NCBI GenBank assembly: GCA_963736425.1
Contig: CAVTOX010000023.1
Span: 26,145 to 90,144, forward strand
From: Prado023 sp963736425
GTDB taxonomy: Bacteria > Actinomycetota > Actinomycetes > S36-B12 > CAIYMF01
Length of the DNA: 64,000 bases
Direction: 5' to 3'
Made by a program: the position numbers and the translations under genes. The stretch's first letter is position 1. Every line of letters starts with the position of its first letter. Of the stretch, positions 24,908 through 34,538 are shown piece after piece. The notes below the pieces were generated by a model, which saw only the letters and a program-made list of their open reading frames with translations, made no database searches and was not told where the DNA came from.

Positions 24908-26341
24908 GCACTGCCGCGCTGCATGAGCTCGGTGCGCTCGAGGCAGCGGCCCTCATGGCCGACGGTCGGCTCACCAGCGTCGACCTGGTCGCGCACCTGC
25001 TGGAGCGGATCGACGCAGGGCGAGCAGACCCTGCGTGCCCTCATCGCCGTCCATCCGCAGGCCCTCGACCAGGCGCGCGCCGCGGATGCCCGAAGGGCCG
25101 CTGGGCAGGCGCGCAGCGAGTTCGACGGCATCCCGATCATCATCAAGGACAACATCGAGTGCCTGGGCCTGCCGGCGACGGTCGGGTCGCTGGCCATGGT
25201 CGGCTCCCCGGCTGAACGGGATGCGTCCCTGGTCACCCGGCTGCGGGCGGCGGGGATGGTTGTCCTGGCCGCGTCGAACCTGTCGGAGTGGGCCAACTTC
25301 CGCGGCCAGCACTCCACCAGCGGATGGTCGGGCGTCGGCGGGCTCACGGACAACCCGTGGAAGTCCGGGCACTCGGCCGGAGGCTCCTCGTCGGGCTCAG
25401 GAGCCGCCCTCGCAGCCAGGTACGCGCCACTGGCGGTCGGCACCGAGACCGACGGGTCCATCACCTGCCCCGCGTCGCTGTGCGGCGTTGTGGGTCTCAA
25501 GCCGACCGTGGGCACGGTCCCGGTGCAGGGGGTTGCGCCCATCTCGGCCAGTCATGACTCACCGGGCCCGATGGGGCGCAGCGTCGCCGATGTCGGCGCC
25601 CTGCTCTCGGTCCTGGCCGGGCAGCCGTTCGCTGCCGACGAGGACCCCGAGCGGGAGCGGCGCCGGCGTTATGTCCTGGGCGTCCCCGGGGCCTGGCTGT
25701 CGGGCGACCCGGCCACCGACTCGCTGTTCGCCCACGCGGTCGAGTCCCTCCGGGCCGCCGGGATGACCGTCCTGGACGTCGAGGCCGCTCCTGCCGACGA
25801 CGAGAGCGCGCGCGACGAGGTGACCGTGCTCGTCCACGAGATGGCCGACGACCTCGACGCCTACCTCGCCTCCCGCCCTGGGGCCGGCCCGACCTCGATC
25901 GCAGCCGTGGTTGCCTTCAACGCCGCCCACGCCGACGAGGAGTTGGCCCATTACGGCCAGGAGTACCTCGAGGCTGCTGTTGTCAGCGGCGGCCGCTCGG
26001 CGCCCGAGTACGCGCAGGCACGCGCCCGCAATCTCGCGTGGGCTGTCGATGCCGTGCTCACGCCGGCCTTCGCGCACGGGGTCGACGCCCTGATCTCCCC
26101 TGCCTATGGGCCGGCATGGCGCTCTGAGCTGGTCGGCGGGGACTCCTTCACCGGCGGCCTGGTCACCTCCGCCCCTGCGATCGCGGGGTGGCCGATCCTC
26201 ACGCTGCCCATCGGTCTGGTCGGCAGGCTTCCGGTGGGCATGAGCATCGTCGGCCCCGAGCATGGGGAGGATTCCCTGCTGGCGATCGGAGCCGCGATCG
26301 AGGCAGCCCTGGGCTGGTCCGAGAAGCCGCTGGGGGTCTGA
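24904..26341 (+). CDS. Amidase-signature-family amidase, one frameshift
   Basis: An amidase of about 478 residues. GTG 24904 overlaps the upstream stop and gives VSTAALHELGALEAAALMADG. Near 25018-25021 one extra G in GGG shifts the frame; removing it yields RIDAGEQTLRALIAVHPQAL and an open frame to TGA 26339-26341. The catalytic Lys is in PIIIKDNIE. The Ser-cisSer region is HSAGGSSSGSGAALAARYAP with TETDGSITCPASLCGVVGLKPT. It hydrolyses an amide bond in a small molecule; the substrate is not predictable and the absence of GatB/GatC next door argues against GatA. It shares an operon with phosphofructokinase, an unexplained pairing. Confidence 0.88.
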
Positions 26342-26503
26342 GCGGGTCAGCTCCATGGCGGCACAGCCGTTGGACCCGGGGCTCTCGGGACCATCGGCGG
26401 GGCGGAAGGGTACCTCCTCCTGTTGGCCCGGAATGCCGATGCGGCAGGCTATGTCCTGTGCGCCCGCTCGGGGCGCGCCAGGATCAGATGGAGCGCTCAT
26501 CCC

Positions 26504-28336
26504 ATGACTGTCGCCGGACTCGAGAATCCGCCCACCGAGAACAAGAAGCTGCTGGAATGGGTCGAGCAGGTCGCCACCCTGGCACAGCCGGAACGCATCG
26601 AGTGGTGCGACGGCTCCCAGGAGGAGTGGGATCGCCTCACCCAGCTCATGGTCGATGACGGCATGGCGATCCGCCTGAACGCCGATCTGCGCCCCAACTC
26701 GTTCCTCTTCCGCTCGGACCCCTCCGACGTGGCCCGCGTGGAGGACCGCACCTACATCTGCTCCCTGGACGAGCAGGATGCCGGCCCGACCAACAACTGG
26801 CACGACCCGGTCCACATGCGCACGACCCTCAAGGGCCTGTTCGAGGGCTCCATGCGTGGGCGCACGATGTACGTGATCCCGTTCTCGATGGGTCCCCTGG
26901 GCTCGCCGATCTCCGAGCTCGGCGTGGAGATCACCGACTCGCCCTACGTCGTGGTCAACATGCGGATCATGACCCGCATGGGCCAGGCGGCACTGGACCT
27001 CATCGGCCCTGACGGCGACTTCGTGCCGGCCGTGCACTCCGTCGGCTACCCGCTGGCGGACCGGGATGGCAACACCCGCCCCGACCTCGCCTGGCCGTGC
27101 AACGAGATCAAGTACATCGTGCACTTCCCCGAGACCCGCGAGATCTGGTCCTTCGGCTCGGGCTACGGCGGCAACGCCCTGCTGGGCAAGAAGTGCTTCG
27201 CGCTGCGGATCGCCTCGGCGATGGCCCGCGACGAGGGCTGGCTCGCCGAGCACATGCTGATCCTGAAGCTCACCGGCCCGACCGGTGACGTCAACCACCT
27301 GGCTGCGGCGTTCCCGAGCGCCTGTGGGAAGACCAACCTCGCGATGCTCGAGCCGAGCGTCCCGGGCTGGAAGGTCGAGACCGTCGGCGACGACATCTGC
27401 TGGATGCGCTACGGCGAGGACGGCCGCCTGCACGCGATCAACCCCGAGTCCGGTTTCTTCGGCGTGGCGCCCGGCACCTCGATGAAGACCAACGCCAACG
27501 CGATGCGCACCATGTGGGGCAACTCGATCTTCACGAACGTCGCGCTGACCGACGAGGGCGACGTGTGGTGGGAGGGCATGACCGACGAGGCGCCCGCGCA
27601 CCTCATCGACTGGAAGGGCCACGACTGGACCCCTGAGTCCAGCGAGGTCTCCAGCCACCCGAACAGCCGGTTCACCACGCCGGCTGCCCAGTGCCCGATC
27701 ATCGCCGACAACTGGGAGGACCCGGCCGGTGTGGCCATCGACGCGATCCTCTTCGGCGGCCGCCGCGCCACCAACGTCCCGCTGGTCAACGAGGCCCGCG
27801 ACTGGGAGCACGGCGTGTTCATCGGTGCGACCGTCTCCTCGGAGATGACCGCTGCGGCCGTGGGTGGCCTGGGCCAGCTGCGCCGCGACCCGTTCGCGAT
27901 GCTGCCGTTCTGCGGCTACAACATGGCCGACTACTGGGGTCACTGGCTCAAGGTGGGAGCCGCCACCACGCCGGAGAAGCTGCCCAAGGTCTACCAGGTC
28001 AACTGGTTCCGCAAGGACGCAGACGGCAAGTTCATCTGGCCGGGCTTCGGCGAGAACAGCCGCGTGCTGGCCTGGATCATCGACCGGGTCAACGGTGTGG
28101 GCGCCGGCGTGGAGACCCCGATCGGCATCGCGCCGGCTCCGGGAGCACTGTTCCTCGACGGGCTCGAACTCTCAGAGGAGCAGCTGACCGAGCTGTTCAC
28201 CGTCGATCCCGATCGCTGGCTCTCGGAGTGCATCCTGACTGAGGAGTACTTCGGGCAGTTCGGTGATGCCGTGCCGGCCGCCATGTACGCCCAGCTCGAG
28301 GTCCTGCGCGAGCGCCTCGAAGCAGCCAAGGCCTGA
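26504..28336 (+). CDS. pckG: Phosphoenolpyruvate carboxykinase (GTP)
   Basis: A 610-residue GTP-dependent PEPCK that converts oxaloacetate to phosphoenolpyruvate in gluconeogenesis or runs anaplerotically. Conserved parts include RPNSFLFRSDPSDVARVEDRT, the kinase-1a loop FPSACGKTNLAML with the reactive Cys, FGVAPGTSMKTN, DAILFGGRRATNVPLV and GFGENSRVLAWIIDR. ATG 26504 is preferred to the longer open frame from 26423, with GGAGCG about 10 bases upstream. The 160 bp before it, after the amidase, hold the promoter region. A strong terminator follows. Confidence 0.97.
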   Translation: MTVAGLENPPTENKKLLEWVEQVATLAQPERIEWCDGSQEEWDRLTQLMVDDGMAIRLNADLRPNSFLFRSDPSDVARVEDRTYICSLDEQDAGPTNNWHDPVHMRTTLKGLFEGSMRGRTMYVIPFSMGPLGSPISELGVEITDSPYVVVNMRIMTRMGQAALDLIGPDGDFVPAVHSVGYPLADRDGNTRPDLAWPCNEIKYIVHFPETREIWSFGSGYGGNALLGKKCFALRIASAMARDEGWLAEHMLILKLTGPTGDVNHLAAAFPSACGKTNLAMLEPSVPGWKVETVGDDICWMRYGEDGRLHAINPESGFFGVAPGTSMKTNANAMRTMWGNSIFTNVALTDEGDVWWEGMTDEAPAHLIDWKGHDWTPESSEVSSHPNSRFTTPAAQCPIIADNWEDPAGVAIDAILFGGRRATNVPLVNEARDWEHGVFIGATVSSEMTAAAVGGLGQLRRDPFAMLPFCGYNMADYWGHWLKVGAATTPEKLPKVYQVNWFRKDADGKFIWPGFGENSRVLAWIIDRVNGVGAGVETPIGIAPAPGALFLDGLELSEEQLTELFTVDPDRWLSECILTEEYFGQFGDAVPAAMYAQLEVLRERLEAAKA

Positions 28337-28346
28337 TCGAACGACC

Positions 28347-28386
28347 ACGACCGCCCGGTCCCCCCAACGGGGTGCCGGGCGGTCGT
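28347..28386 (+). terminator. Terminator after pckG
   Basis: ACGACCGCCCGG (28347-28358) pairs with its 12-base complement at 28375-28386 around a 16-base loop. It sits 10 bp after the pckG stop and 30 bp before the argF start. There is no U tract, as often in GC-rich actinobacteria. Confidence 0.75.
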
Positions 28387-28416
28387 GCGTCCGGCCCTGG
28401 GTGGGAGGATCTGTGG

Positions 28417-29430
28417 ATGGATGATGTTGCCGTTGACCTTCGTGGGCGCGACTTCCTGCGGGAGGCTGACTTCACTGCTGCCGAGCTCGATTCGCTGATC
28501 GGCCTGGCCGGCGTCCTGAAGGCTGAGCGGGCAGCGGGCCGTGAGCGCCAGCGGCTGGCCGGTCGGGTGATCGCGCTGGTCTTCGAGAAGACCTCCACCC
28601 GCACCCGCTGCGCGTTCGAGGTGGCGGCCTACCACCAGGGCGCGAACGTGACCTTCCTGGATCCGGGGGCCTCGCAGATGGGGCACAAGGAGTCAGCGGC
28701 GGACACCGCGGCCGTGCTGGCCGGCATGTACGACGCCATCGAGTTCCGCGGCTCGGACCACGCGATCGTCGAGGAGCTGGCGGCGGCGGCCGACGTGCCG
28801 GTCTACAACGGCTTGACCGACATGTGGCACCCGACCCAGATGCTCGCGGACTTCCTGACCATGCGCGAGCACTCAGGCGCCGCACCGTGGTCGGACGTGA
28901 GCCTGGCCTATGTCGGTGATGCCCGCTACAACATGGGCAACTCGATGCTGGTGATGGCCGCGATCATGGGCGCGGACGTGCGGATCGTCGCTCCCCGGGA
29001 GCTGTGGCCGGCCGAGGACATCCAGGCGCTGGCCCGCGAGCGGGCGGCTGTCAGCGGGGCGCGCATCCTCCTCACCGAGGACCCAGCTGAGGGGGTCGCA
29101 GGTGCACGGTTCGTGCACACCGACGTCTGGGTCTCGATGGGGGAGCCCAAGGACGTGTGGGACTCCAGGGTCGAGATGCTGCGCCCCTATCGGGTGGATG
29201 CCGCTCTCATGGCCGCCACGGGGCGCGCCGATGCCCTGTTCATGCACTGCCTTCCCGCGTTCCACGATGCGCTCACGGTGGTCGGCAGGCAGGCGGCCGA
29301 GCGCTATGGGCTGCCTGACGGTATCGAGGTCTCCGACGAGGTCTTCCGATCGGCGGCCAGTGTCGTCTTCGTGCAGGCACACAACCGGATGCACACCATC
29401 AAGGCCCTGATGGTCGCCACCCTGGGGTGA
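28417..29430 (+). CDS. argF: Ornithine carbamoyltransferase
   Basis: A 337-residue transferase making citrulline from ornithine and carbamoyl phosphate. The carbamoyl-phosphate motif FEKTSTRTRCAFE, NGLTDMWHPTQMLADFLTM, the ornithine-type SMGEP and HCLPAF are all present. The sequence is closer to the long E. coli ArgF/ArcB type (LRGRDFLREADFTAAEL opening) than to the short mycobacterial ArgF. No other arginine gene and no arcA/arcC is adjacent, so anabolic or catabolic use cannot be decided. GGGAGG precedes ATG 28417 by 8 bases. It converges on whiB across a hairpin. Confidence 0.93.
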   Translation: MDDVAVDLRGRDFLREADFTAAELDSLIGLAGVLKAERAAGRERQRLAGRVIALVFEKTSTRTRCAFEVAAYHQGANVTFLDPGASQMGHKESAADTAAVLAGMYDAIEFRGSDHAIVEELAAAADVPVYNGLTDMWHPTQMLADFLTMREHSGAAPWSDVSLAYVGDARYNMGNSMLVMAAIMGADVRIVAPRELWPAEDIQALARERAAVSGARILLTEDPAEGVAGARFVHTDVWVSMGEPKDVWDSRVEMLRPYRVDAALMAATGRADALFMHCLPAFHDALTVVGRQAAERYGLPDGIEVSDEVFRSAASVVFVQAHNRMHTIKALMVATLG

Positions 29431-29446
29431 GGCGCCCGGACATGCA

Positions 29447-29479
29447 ACGACGCCCACTCCGCGGCGGGAGGGGCGTCGT
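29447..29479. terminator. Bidirectional hairpin between argF and whiB
   Basis: ACGACGCCC at 29447-29455 pairs with GGGCGTCGT at 29471-29479, between two convergent genes. Confidence 0.65.
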
Positions 29480-29501
29480 GAGCGCTGGCTCTTCGGGGTG
29501 C

Positions 29502-29873
29502 TCAGGCGATCCCGAGGGTGACGGGTGCGACCGCCAGGGCGATCTCGTCGGCGGCGGCCGTGGCGCCCTCGCCGCGCTGGCGCGGGAAGTCGGTGAGGTC
29601 GATGCGCACGTACACGCGCTCGCGCTCCTCCTCGGTCATCCCACCCCAGACCCCGTAGGGCTCGCGGGCACGGATCGCGTAGTCGGCGCACTCGACGCGC
29701 ACCTCGCACCGGGTGCACACGGCCTTCGCGGCCCTATCGCGACGCAGCCGTGCAAGGCCCCTCTCGTTCTGCGGGTGGAAGAAGAGGTCCTGATCGGCGC
29801 CGCGGCAGGCGCCCACCTCCTGCCATTCCCAGGTGGCGTCCATCGGTACCTGGGACAGGGGCTGCTGCGGCAT
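29502..29873 (-). CDS. WhiB-family iron-sulfur regulator (WhiB3/WhiD-like)
   Basis: A 123-residue Wbl transcription regulator. Four Cys ligands for a 4Fe-4S cluster are in ACRGAD, CTRC and VECADYA. The G(V/I)WGG turn is PYGVWGGMTEEER. The opening WEWQEVGACRGADQDLFFHP and the phrase REPYGVWGG are those of the WhiB3/WhiD branch, which senses redox state and controls sporulation or lipid genes by binding the primary sigma factor. There is no WhiB7-type AT-hook; the C-terminal tail is Ala/Val-rich. A candidate promoter lies at 30022-30050, leaving a leader of about 140 nt. Confidence 0.92.
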   Translation of the reverse strand: MPQQPLSQVPMDATWEWQEVGACRGADQDLFFHPQNERGLARLRRDRAAKAVCTRCEVRVECADYAIRAREPYGVWGGMTEEERERVYVRIDLTDFPRQRGEGATAAADEIALAVAPVTLGIA

Positions 29874-30240
29874 TGACTACTCCGTTCCGGGCCGTGGCCC
29901 GCGACGTGGAACTCGTTCTCCGGCAGTTGTGGCACGCTTCCCGCGTGACGTTCCCGGGGCGGTATGAGCCCTTGATCGGATTCGTCTGCGGTGCTCGTCA
30001 CGCTACTCACCGTGAAGGCTGATGTTATCCAACGAACAGATGAAAGTCCACTAGTACGAAAGTACCTCTACTTACGTTCTGTGCAAGCTGACTCACCCGG
30101 TCTTCCGCTAGAGGAGCGATCCACAGTCGCTCGCGAACCCTCGCGTGCATCACACTACGTCACCGGTAAGTGGCCCGGGTCTCACGAGCGGTTCATCTGC
30201 CATGGTCGTGACGCATGGTGATCGGCGTACCATCTGGGGC
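29874..30240. other. 367-bp intergenic region with an AT-richer core
   Basis: Between the divergent whiB and DUF3039 genes. The stretch from about 29990 to 30110 is visibly richer in A and T than anything nearby and contains GTACGAAAGTAC (a 4-bp inverted repeat around GAAA, near 30053-30064). It holds the likely whiB promoter. The frames open across it have no ribosome site or family resemblance, so I see no gene. Confidence 0.6.
30022..30050 (-). promoter_or_regulatory. Candidate whiB promoter
   Basis: On the minus strand TGGACT (complement of 30045-30050) and TAACAT (complement of 30022-30027) are 17 bases apart. The start would fall near 30014, about 140 nt upstream of the whiB ATG. By-eye prediction. 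Confidence 0.4.
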
Positions 30241-30519
30241 ATGCCCGATGACCTCGATCCACTGGAATCACCGGAACTCTCTGGCGGCACAGCCGTCATG
30301 GAGCGGACCGAGAGTACCGATGGCACGGGCGATCACGATCGCTTCGCGCACTACGTCAAGAAGAACCAGATCGTCGAGAGTGCGGTCATGGGCACGCCCG
30401 TCGTCGCCCTGTGCGGCAAGGTCTGGGTGCCTGGTCGCGACCCCTCCAAGTTCCCGGTGTGCCCGGATTGCCTGAAGGTGTACAACGGGCTTCCGGCTGG
30501 CGGGGGCGACGACGCGTAG
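30241..30519 (+). CDS. DUF3039 protein
   Basis: A 92-residue actinobacterial protein of unknown function. The conserved part is DRFAHYVKKNQIVESAVMGTPVVALCGKVWVPGRDPSKFPVCPDC, with one Cys (ALCGK) and a CPDC pair that could bind a metal. The N-terminus is acidic and probably disordered. ATG 30241 begins the acidic leader; the in-frame ATG at codon 20 is an alternative. It is soluble and usually a single-copy core gene. Confidence 0.85.
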   Translation: MPDDLDPLESPELSGGTAVMERTESTDGTGDHDRFAHYVKKNQIVESAVMGTPVVALCGKVWVPGRDPSKFPVCPDCLKVYNGLPAGGGDDA

Positions 30520-30673
30520 TCGTCGGGAGGTGTCGCGGCCGCTAAGGATGGCCCATCCACCGGATAAGGCGGCGCGGCATCACCGGGTGTGCGGCCCGGG
30601 CGCCGGTCCTCCGTGGCATCATCGAGTCCGGGTGAGGGGCCGGCGGGGCCAGGGTCGATGCGGGAGGTGCGGG

Positions 30674-32215
30674 GTGCAGCCGGACGTCGAGCCTGTCGCC
30701 GGTGCGACTCCCCGCACGGTTCGCCCAGCCGTCCTGGCCATGGCGCTGGCCCTGCTCCTGGGACTGCTGGCCCCGACGAACCCGGCTTCCGCGGTCGACC
30801 CGACGCCCACCCCGCTGGTCAGCGGGTGGCTGCCGAGCTGGGCCACCGACACCGCGTTGGCCGGGGTCGAGGGCAACGCCGACCTCATCGGTGAGGCATC
30901 TCCCTTCTGGTACACGGCCAAGGCCTCAGGAGGTGCGGTCAGCGTGACGACGACCATGAGCCCCGAGACGGTGGCCGGCGTCCTGGCCAGCCTGAGGGCC
31001 AAGGGGATCGCTGTCATCCCGTCGGTGGCCGATGGATCCGCAGCCAAGGCCATGGCCGCGGTGATCACGGATCCAGCTGCGCGGGCGGCCCATGTCAACC
31101 AGCTCGTGGAGCTGGTCACGGTCAACGGGTTCGACGGCATCGAACTGGACTACGAGAAGTTCGCGTTCTCCGACGGAACGTCGACGTGGGCCACGACCCG
31201 TCCGGCGTGGGTCGCGTTCGTCACCGAGCTGGGCACGGCGCTGCACGGTCTCGGGAAGCGGCTGGCCCTGGCGGTCCCGCCGATGTACGACGGGACCTAC
31301 ACGTCGAGCAGCGGCTACTGGGTCTATGACTATGCGGGCGTGGCCCCGGTGGTCGACTCCCTGCGGATCATGACCTACGACTACTCGGTCTCCCGGCCAG
31401 GACCGATCTCGCCGCTGTCGTTCATCCGGCGGACGCTGGCCTACGCCGTGACCGCCTTCCCGGCCGCACGCATCCGCATGGGGCTCCCCGCCTACGGCCG
31501 GCTCTGGACGGCCCGACGGGCCGACGGGACGCCGTCGATCACGGGGACGTGCCCGACCACGGGGGTACCCGGGACCACGAGCTTCACGACGGCCACGGCG
31601 ATGACCTACCTGACGTCGGTGGCCGGCGCCCCGCCGACGCTGCGCTACGACGAGCCGACCGGCGAGATGGTTGCGAACTTCGCCAAGGAGTACGCGGGGC
31701 TCGACGCGGATGGCATGGCCACGTCGTGCGTGGTCGACCACGAGGCCTGGTGGGTCGACTCCCGCGGGGTCGCGGCCCGGATGCCGCTGGTCACCGAGTA
31801 CGGCGTCGCCGGCGTGGCCGCCTGGCACCTCGGTGGGGTGGACCCGGACTCGTGGGCCGCCATGCGGGCGTTCGCCTCGGGGATGCCGTTCGTGGCGCCA
31901 CCGCCGATCGCGACGCCGGCCGTCTCAACGGCCGTCGAGGCGCGGCCGTCCACGTTGGCTCCCAAGCGCGGCAAGAAGGTCAAGGTCCGGGTGCAGGTCA
32001 CGCCGGTCAAGAAGTCGGTGACCGTGCGCCGGCAGATGCTCGTCAAGGGCAAGTGGAAGACGATGTCCACGAAGCGGACCACCTCCAAGGGGCGGGTGAC
32101 GTTCACGTTCCGCTGGCCCAAGTCGAAGACCTCACGGACCTACCGGATCACGACCAGGAAGAAGGGCGCACTGCCCGCTGGGCGCTCCGAGCAGTTCACG
32201 ATCACCACTCGCTGA
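30674..32215 (+). CDS. Secreted glycoside hydrolase family 18 protein
   Basis: A 513-residue exported enzyme. The signal sequence VLAMALALLLGLLAPTNPASA (cleavage near residue 38) precedes a GH18 barrel (about 45-405). The catalytic strand is FDGIELDYEKF with acid Glu161; the first two motif residues are Asp154 and Glu157 in place of the common second Asp. Related lines are LRIMTYDYSVSRPGP and GLPAYGRLW. The last 100 residues form a basic beta domain (KRGKKVKVRVQVTPVKKSVTV) of the kind found in surface-binding actinobacterial proteins. The family includes chitinases and spore-wall (YaaH-type) lytic enzymes; the SpoIID/YaaH-like barrel fits wall hydrolysis as well as chitin. GTG 30674 follows GGGAGG by 6 bases. 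Confidence 0.82.
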   Translation: MQPDVEPVAGATPRTVRPAVLAMALALLLGLLAPTNPASAVDPTPTPLVSGWLPSWATDTALAGVEGNADLIGEASPFWYTAKASGGAVSVTTTMSPETVAGVLASLRAKGIAVIPSVADGSAAKAMAAVITDPAARAAHVNQLVELVTVNGFDGIELDYEKFAFSDGTSTWATTRPAWVAFVTELGTALHGLGKRLALAVPPMYDGTYTSSSGYWVYDYAGVAPVVDSLRIMTYDYSVSRPGPISPLSFIRRTLAYAVTAFPAARIRMGLPAYGRLWTARRADGTPSITGTCPTTGVPGTTSFTTATAMTYLTSVAGAPPTLRYDEPTGEMVANFAKEYAGLDADGMATSCVVDHEAWWVDSRGVAARMPLVTEYGVAGVAAWHLGGVDPDSWAAMRAFASGMPFVAPPPIATPAVSTAVEARPSTLAPKRGKKVKVRVQVTPVKKSVTVRRQMLVKGKWKTMSTKRTTSKGRVTFTFRWPKSKTSRTYRITTRKKGALPAGRSEQFTITTR

Positions 32216-32260
32216 CCGGGATCAGTCCGCCGCCGGGACCCAACTCCCGGCGGGGCGCGA

Positions 32261-33970
32261 TCAGGCGAGGCTGGCGGCCGGGAGATCGAACCACTGCAGG
32301 TGGCTCAACTCGTCGGGCAGCGTCGCCTCGGGGCCCGGGGCCTCCTGGACCGCTGCGGCCATGAGCGCGCGGGCCGCCACCAGGTGCTCCACGAGTGCGT
32401 CCTCGTCGGCGCGATCGTCGTGGCGCGGGCTGATGAGCTCCCCGGAGGCGTCGTAGTGCACCTCGGCAAGGCGCAGCGGCGGCTCGACGGGCCCGGCCCG
32501 GTGCTTCCACAGCCCGGTCGCGATGTCGAAGCGGTAGTCCTCCAACAGGGCCCAGCCGTCACGCGCGATCAGGTCGACGGCCTCCACGAGGTAGGTGAAC
32601 ACCTCCTCGGAGATGAAGTAGTTGAAGTTGACCCGCACCCACCCCGGCTTGATCCCCTCGCACCCGACTGAGATCTGCTCCTCGAACTCCGCCGAGCGGT
32701 CCAGGGAGATGCCCAGCAGCCGATGCCCGTAGGGCCCGGCGCAGGAGCATCCTCCGCGCGCCTGGATGCCGAACACGTCGTTGAGCATCGCGACGATCGC
32801 GTTGTGGTGCAGGTAGCGGCCACTGGGCCCCCGCACGGTGAACGACACGATGGACAGCCGGTCGGCCTCGACGTTGCCCAGCACGCCGATCGCCGGATTG
32901 GCCGACCACGCGGTGACGGCGCGGTGGACGAGGTCCTCCTCGCGGGCTCGGATCACGTCGGTCCCGACGGCGCGCTTGAGGTGGAACACCAGCCCGGCGC
33001 GGATCGACTCGATGATCGCCGGCGTCCCGCCCTCCTCGCGGTGCTCGGGGTCGGTCAGGTACGTGTGCTCTGTGGGGCTCACGTAGGCCACCGTGCCCCC
33101 GCCCACCACGTCGGGCACCCGGTTGGTCAGCAGCTCCCGGCGCACGATGAGCAGGCCCGGCGTCCCCGGACCGCCGATGAACTTGTGCGGCGAGAGGAAC
33201 ACCGCGTCCTTGGCTGCGGTCGGGTCCCCGCCCGGGTTCATGTCGATGTCGATGTACGGCCCGCCTGCGGCGTAGTCCCAGAACGCCAGCGCGCCGTGGG
33301 CGTGCAGCAGCCGGGTGATCCCCTCGGCGTCGGACAGGATGCCGGTCACGTTGGATGCGGCGCTGAAGCTGCCGATCTTCAGCGCACGGTCGGCGTACCG
33401 GACGAGCTCTGCCTCCAGGCGATCGGCATCGATGTGCCCGTCGGGGCTCTCCGGGATCAGCACGACGTCGGCGATGGACTCCCGCCACGGCAGCTCGTTG
33501 CTGTGGTGCTCGAACGGGCCGATGAACACCACGGGGCGCTCTGCCTCGGGGATCTGGGCACTGAACCCGTAGCGGTCATCGAGGTCGGCGGGGATGCGCA
33601 GGTTGAGGATCCCGATCAGCTTGTTGATCGCGCCGGTCGTGCCCGAGCCGGCGAAGATCACGGCGGTGGAGGCGTCGCCGTTCACGCACTCGCGGATGAT
33701 CCGGCGGGCATCCTCACGCAGCCGGGTGGTCTGCAGCCCGGTTCCGCTGGACTCGGTGTGCGTGTTGGCGTAGCGGGGCAGCACCTCGCAGCGGATGAAG
33801 TCCTCGATGAAGTCCAGGGCGCGACCGCTGGCGGTGTAGTCGGCGTAGGTGACCCGGCGGCGGCCGTACGGACCGTCCATCACCTGGTCGTCGCCGATGA
33901 CACCGGCACGGATGCGTCCGAGCAGGGCCGGCTCGGGGAGCGCCGGGTTCCGTGGCGGGATCTGGATCAT
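32261..33970 (-). CDS. Class V aminotransferase / cysteine-desulfurase-like PLP enzyme
   Basis: A 569-residue fold-type-I PLP enzyme. The Schiff-base Lys is Lys263 in FLSPHKFIGGPGTPG. Other landmarks are TESSGTGLQTTRLREDARR, VIFAGSGTTGAINKLIG, IGPFEHHSNELPWRE (cofactor-stacking His) and FWDYAAGGPYIDIDMNP. A Cys pair in ARGGCSCAGPYGHRLLGI stands near where SufS has its persulfide Cys, so sulfur transfer or a related lyase reaction is possible. It is much longer than the usual 400 residues, with about 120 extra C-terminal residues (from EDYRFDIATGLW). ATG 33970 overlaps the DUF2017 stop (ATGA), placing it in a clpS-DUF2017-aminotransferase transcript. Confidence 0.8.
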   Translation of the reverse strand: MIQIPPRNPALPEPALLGRIRAGVIGDDQVMDGPYGRRRVTYADYTASGRALDFIEDFIRCEVLPRYANTHTESSGTGLQTTRLREDARRIIRECVNGDASTAVIFAGSGTTGAINKLIGILNLRIPADLDDRYGFSAQIPEAERPVVFIGPFEHHSNELPWRESIADVVLIPESPDGHIDADRLEAELVRYADRALKIGSFSAASNVTGILSDAEGITRLLHAHGALAFWDYAAGGPYIDIDMNPGGDPTAAKDAVFLSPHKFIGGPGTPGLLIVRRELLTNRVPDVVGGGTVAYVSPTEHTYLTDPEHREEGGTPAIIESIRAGLVFHLKRAVGTDVIRAREEDLVHRAVTAWSANPAIGVLGNVEADRLSIVSFTVRGPSGRYLHHNAIVAMLNDVFGIQARGGCSCAGPYGHRLLGISLDRSAEFEEQISVGCEGIKPGWVRVNFNYFISEEVFTYLVEAVDLIARDGWALLEDYRFDIATGLWKHRAGPVEPPLRLAEVHYDASGELISPRHDDRADEDALVEHLVAARALMAAAVQEAPGPEATLPDELSHLQWFDLPAASLA

Positions 33971-34530
33971 GCGCGCACGCCCTTCTGCAGGGCGTGCACC
34001 AGGCGGTCCTGGTGGTAGGTCAGCCAGTCGTAGACGAGGTACATCGCCCGCCGGGGGTCGTCCTCGGGCAGGGCGAGGAACTCCTCCGGGCCGTCCTCGC
34101 CGACCTCCAGCCGGGTCCCCAGCGTCAGGCGCAGGTCGTTCAGTGCGCCGAGCCACGCCAGGCACTCGGCCTCGGACAGCTGAGTCGGGTTGGGCCGAGC
34201 CAGCGTCTCGTGCGCCGTTGTGAGGTTGCCCAGCTTCGTGGTTCGCAGGTCGCGCTGCGTGAAGCGGCGGAACTCATCGGCATCGTCGGGGTCCTCGTAG
34301 GCATCGGGGAACAGGCGGGCCAGCGCCGGGTCCTCGGGGCGGGCCGCGGTCGGGTCGATCCCCACCAGCTCGGCGAGCGGGTCCACGGGGGCCTCCGCCT
34401 CAGGCTCTGCGAGCAGGCCGACCATCTGCGTCAGGAGGTCACCAATCAGGCGACGGTCGGCGTCGCCGAGGTGCAGCCAGACCTTGCCGTGGCGGTTGCG
34501 CCGGAACCCCGGCGGGTCGAGCAGGCCCAT
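33967..34530 (-). CDS. DUF2017 protein
   Basis: A 187-residue helical, acidic protein of the actinobacterial DUF2017 family, which is typically the neighbour of clpS. It has FRRNRHGKVWLHLGDADRRLIGDLL at the N-terminus, FRRFTQRDLRTTKLGNLTTAHETL in the middle, and ECLAWLGALNDLRLTLGTRL and AMYLVYDWLTYHQDRLV at the end. It may bind ClpS substrates or the Clp machine; this is from context only. It starts 8 bp after clpS and overlaps the next gene by four bases. Confidence 0.88.
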   Translation of the reverse strand: MGLLDPPGFRRNRHGKVWLHLGDADRRLIGDLLTQMVGLLAEPEAEAPVDPLAELVGIDPTAARPEDPALARLFPDAYEDPDDADEFRRFTQRDLRTTKLGNLTTAHETLARPNPTQLSEAECLAWLGALNDLRLTLGTRLEVGEDGPEEFLALPEDDPRRAMYLVYDWLTYHQDRLVHALQKGVRA

Positions 34531-34538
34531 GGTGCTCC

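Noticed and set aside
25559..27943. 794-codon minus-strand open frame opposite the amidase and pckG
   Set aside because: It spans two conserved opposite-strand genes, and its translation is repetitive Val/Gly/Arg/His; it is a codon-bias shadow.
29991..30221. Possible 76-residue gene in the whiB upstream region
   Set aside because: No ribosome site or homology-like features; it overlaps the likely promoter and leader.
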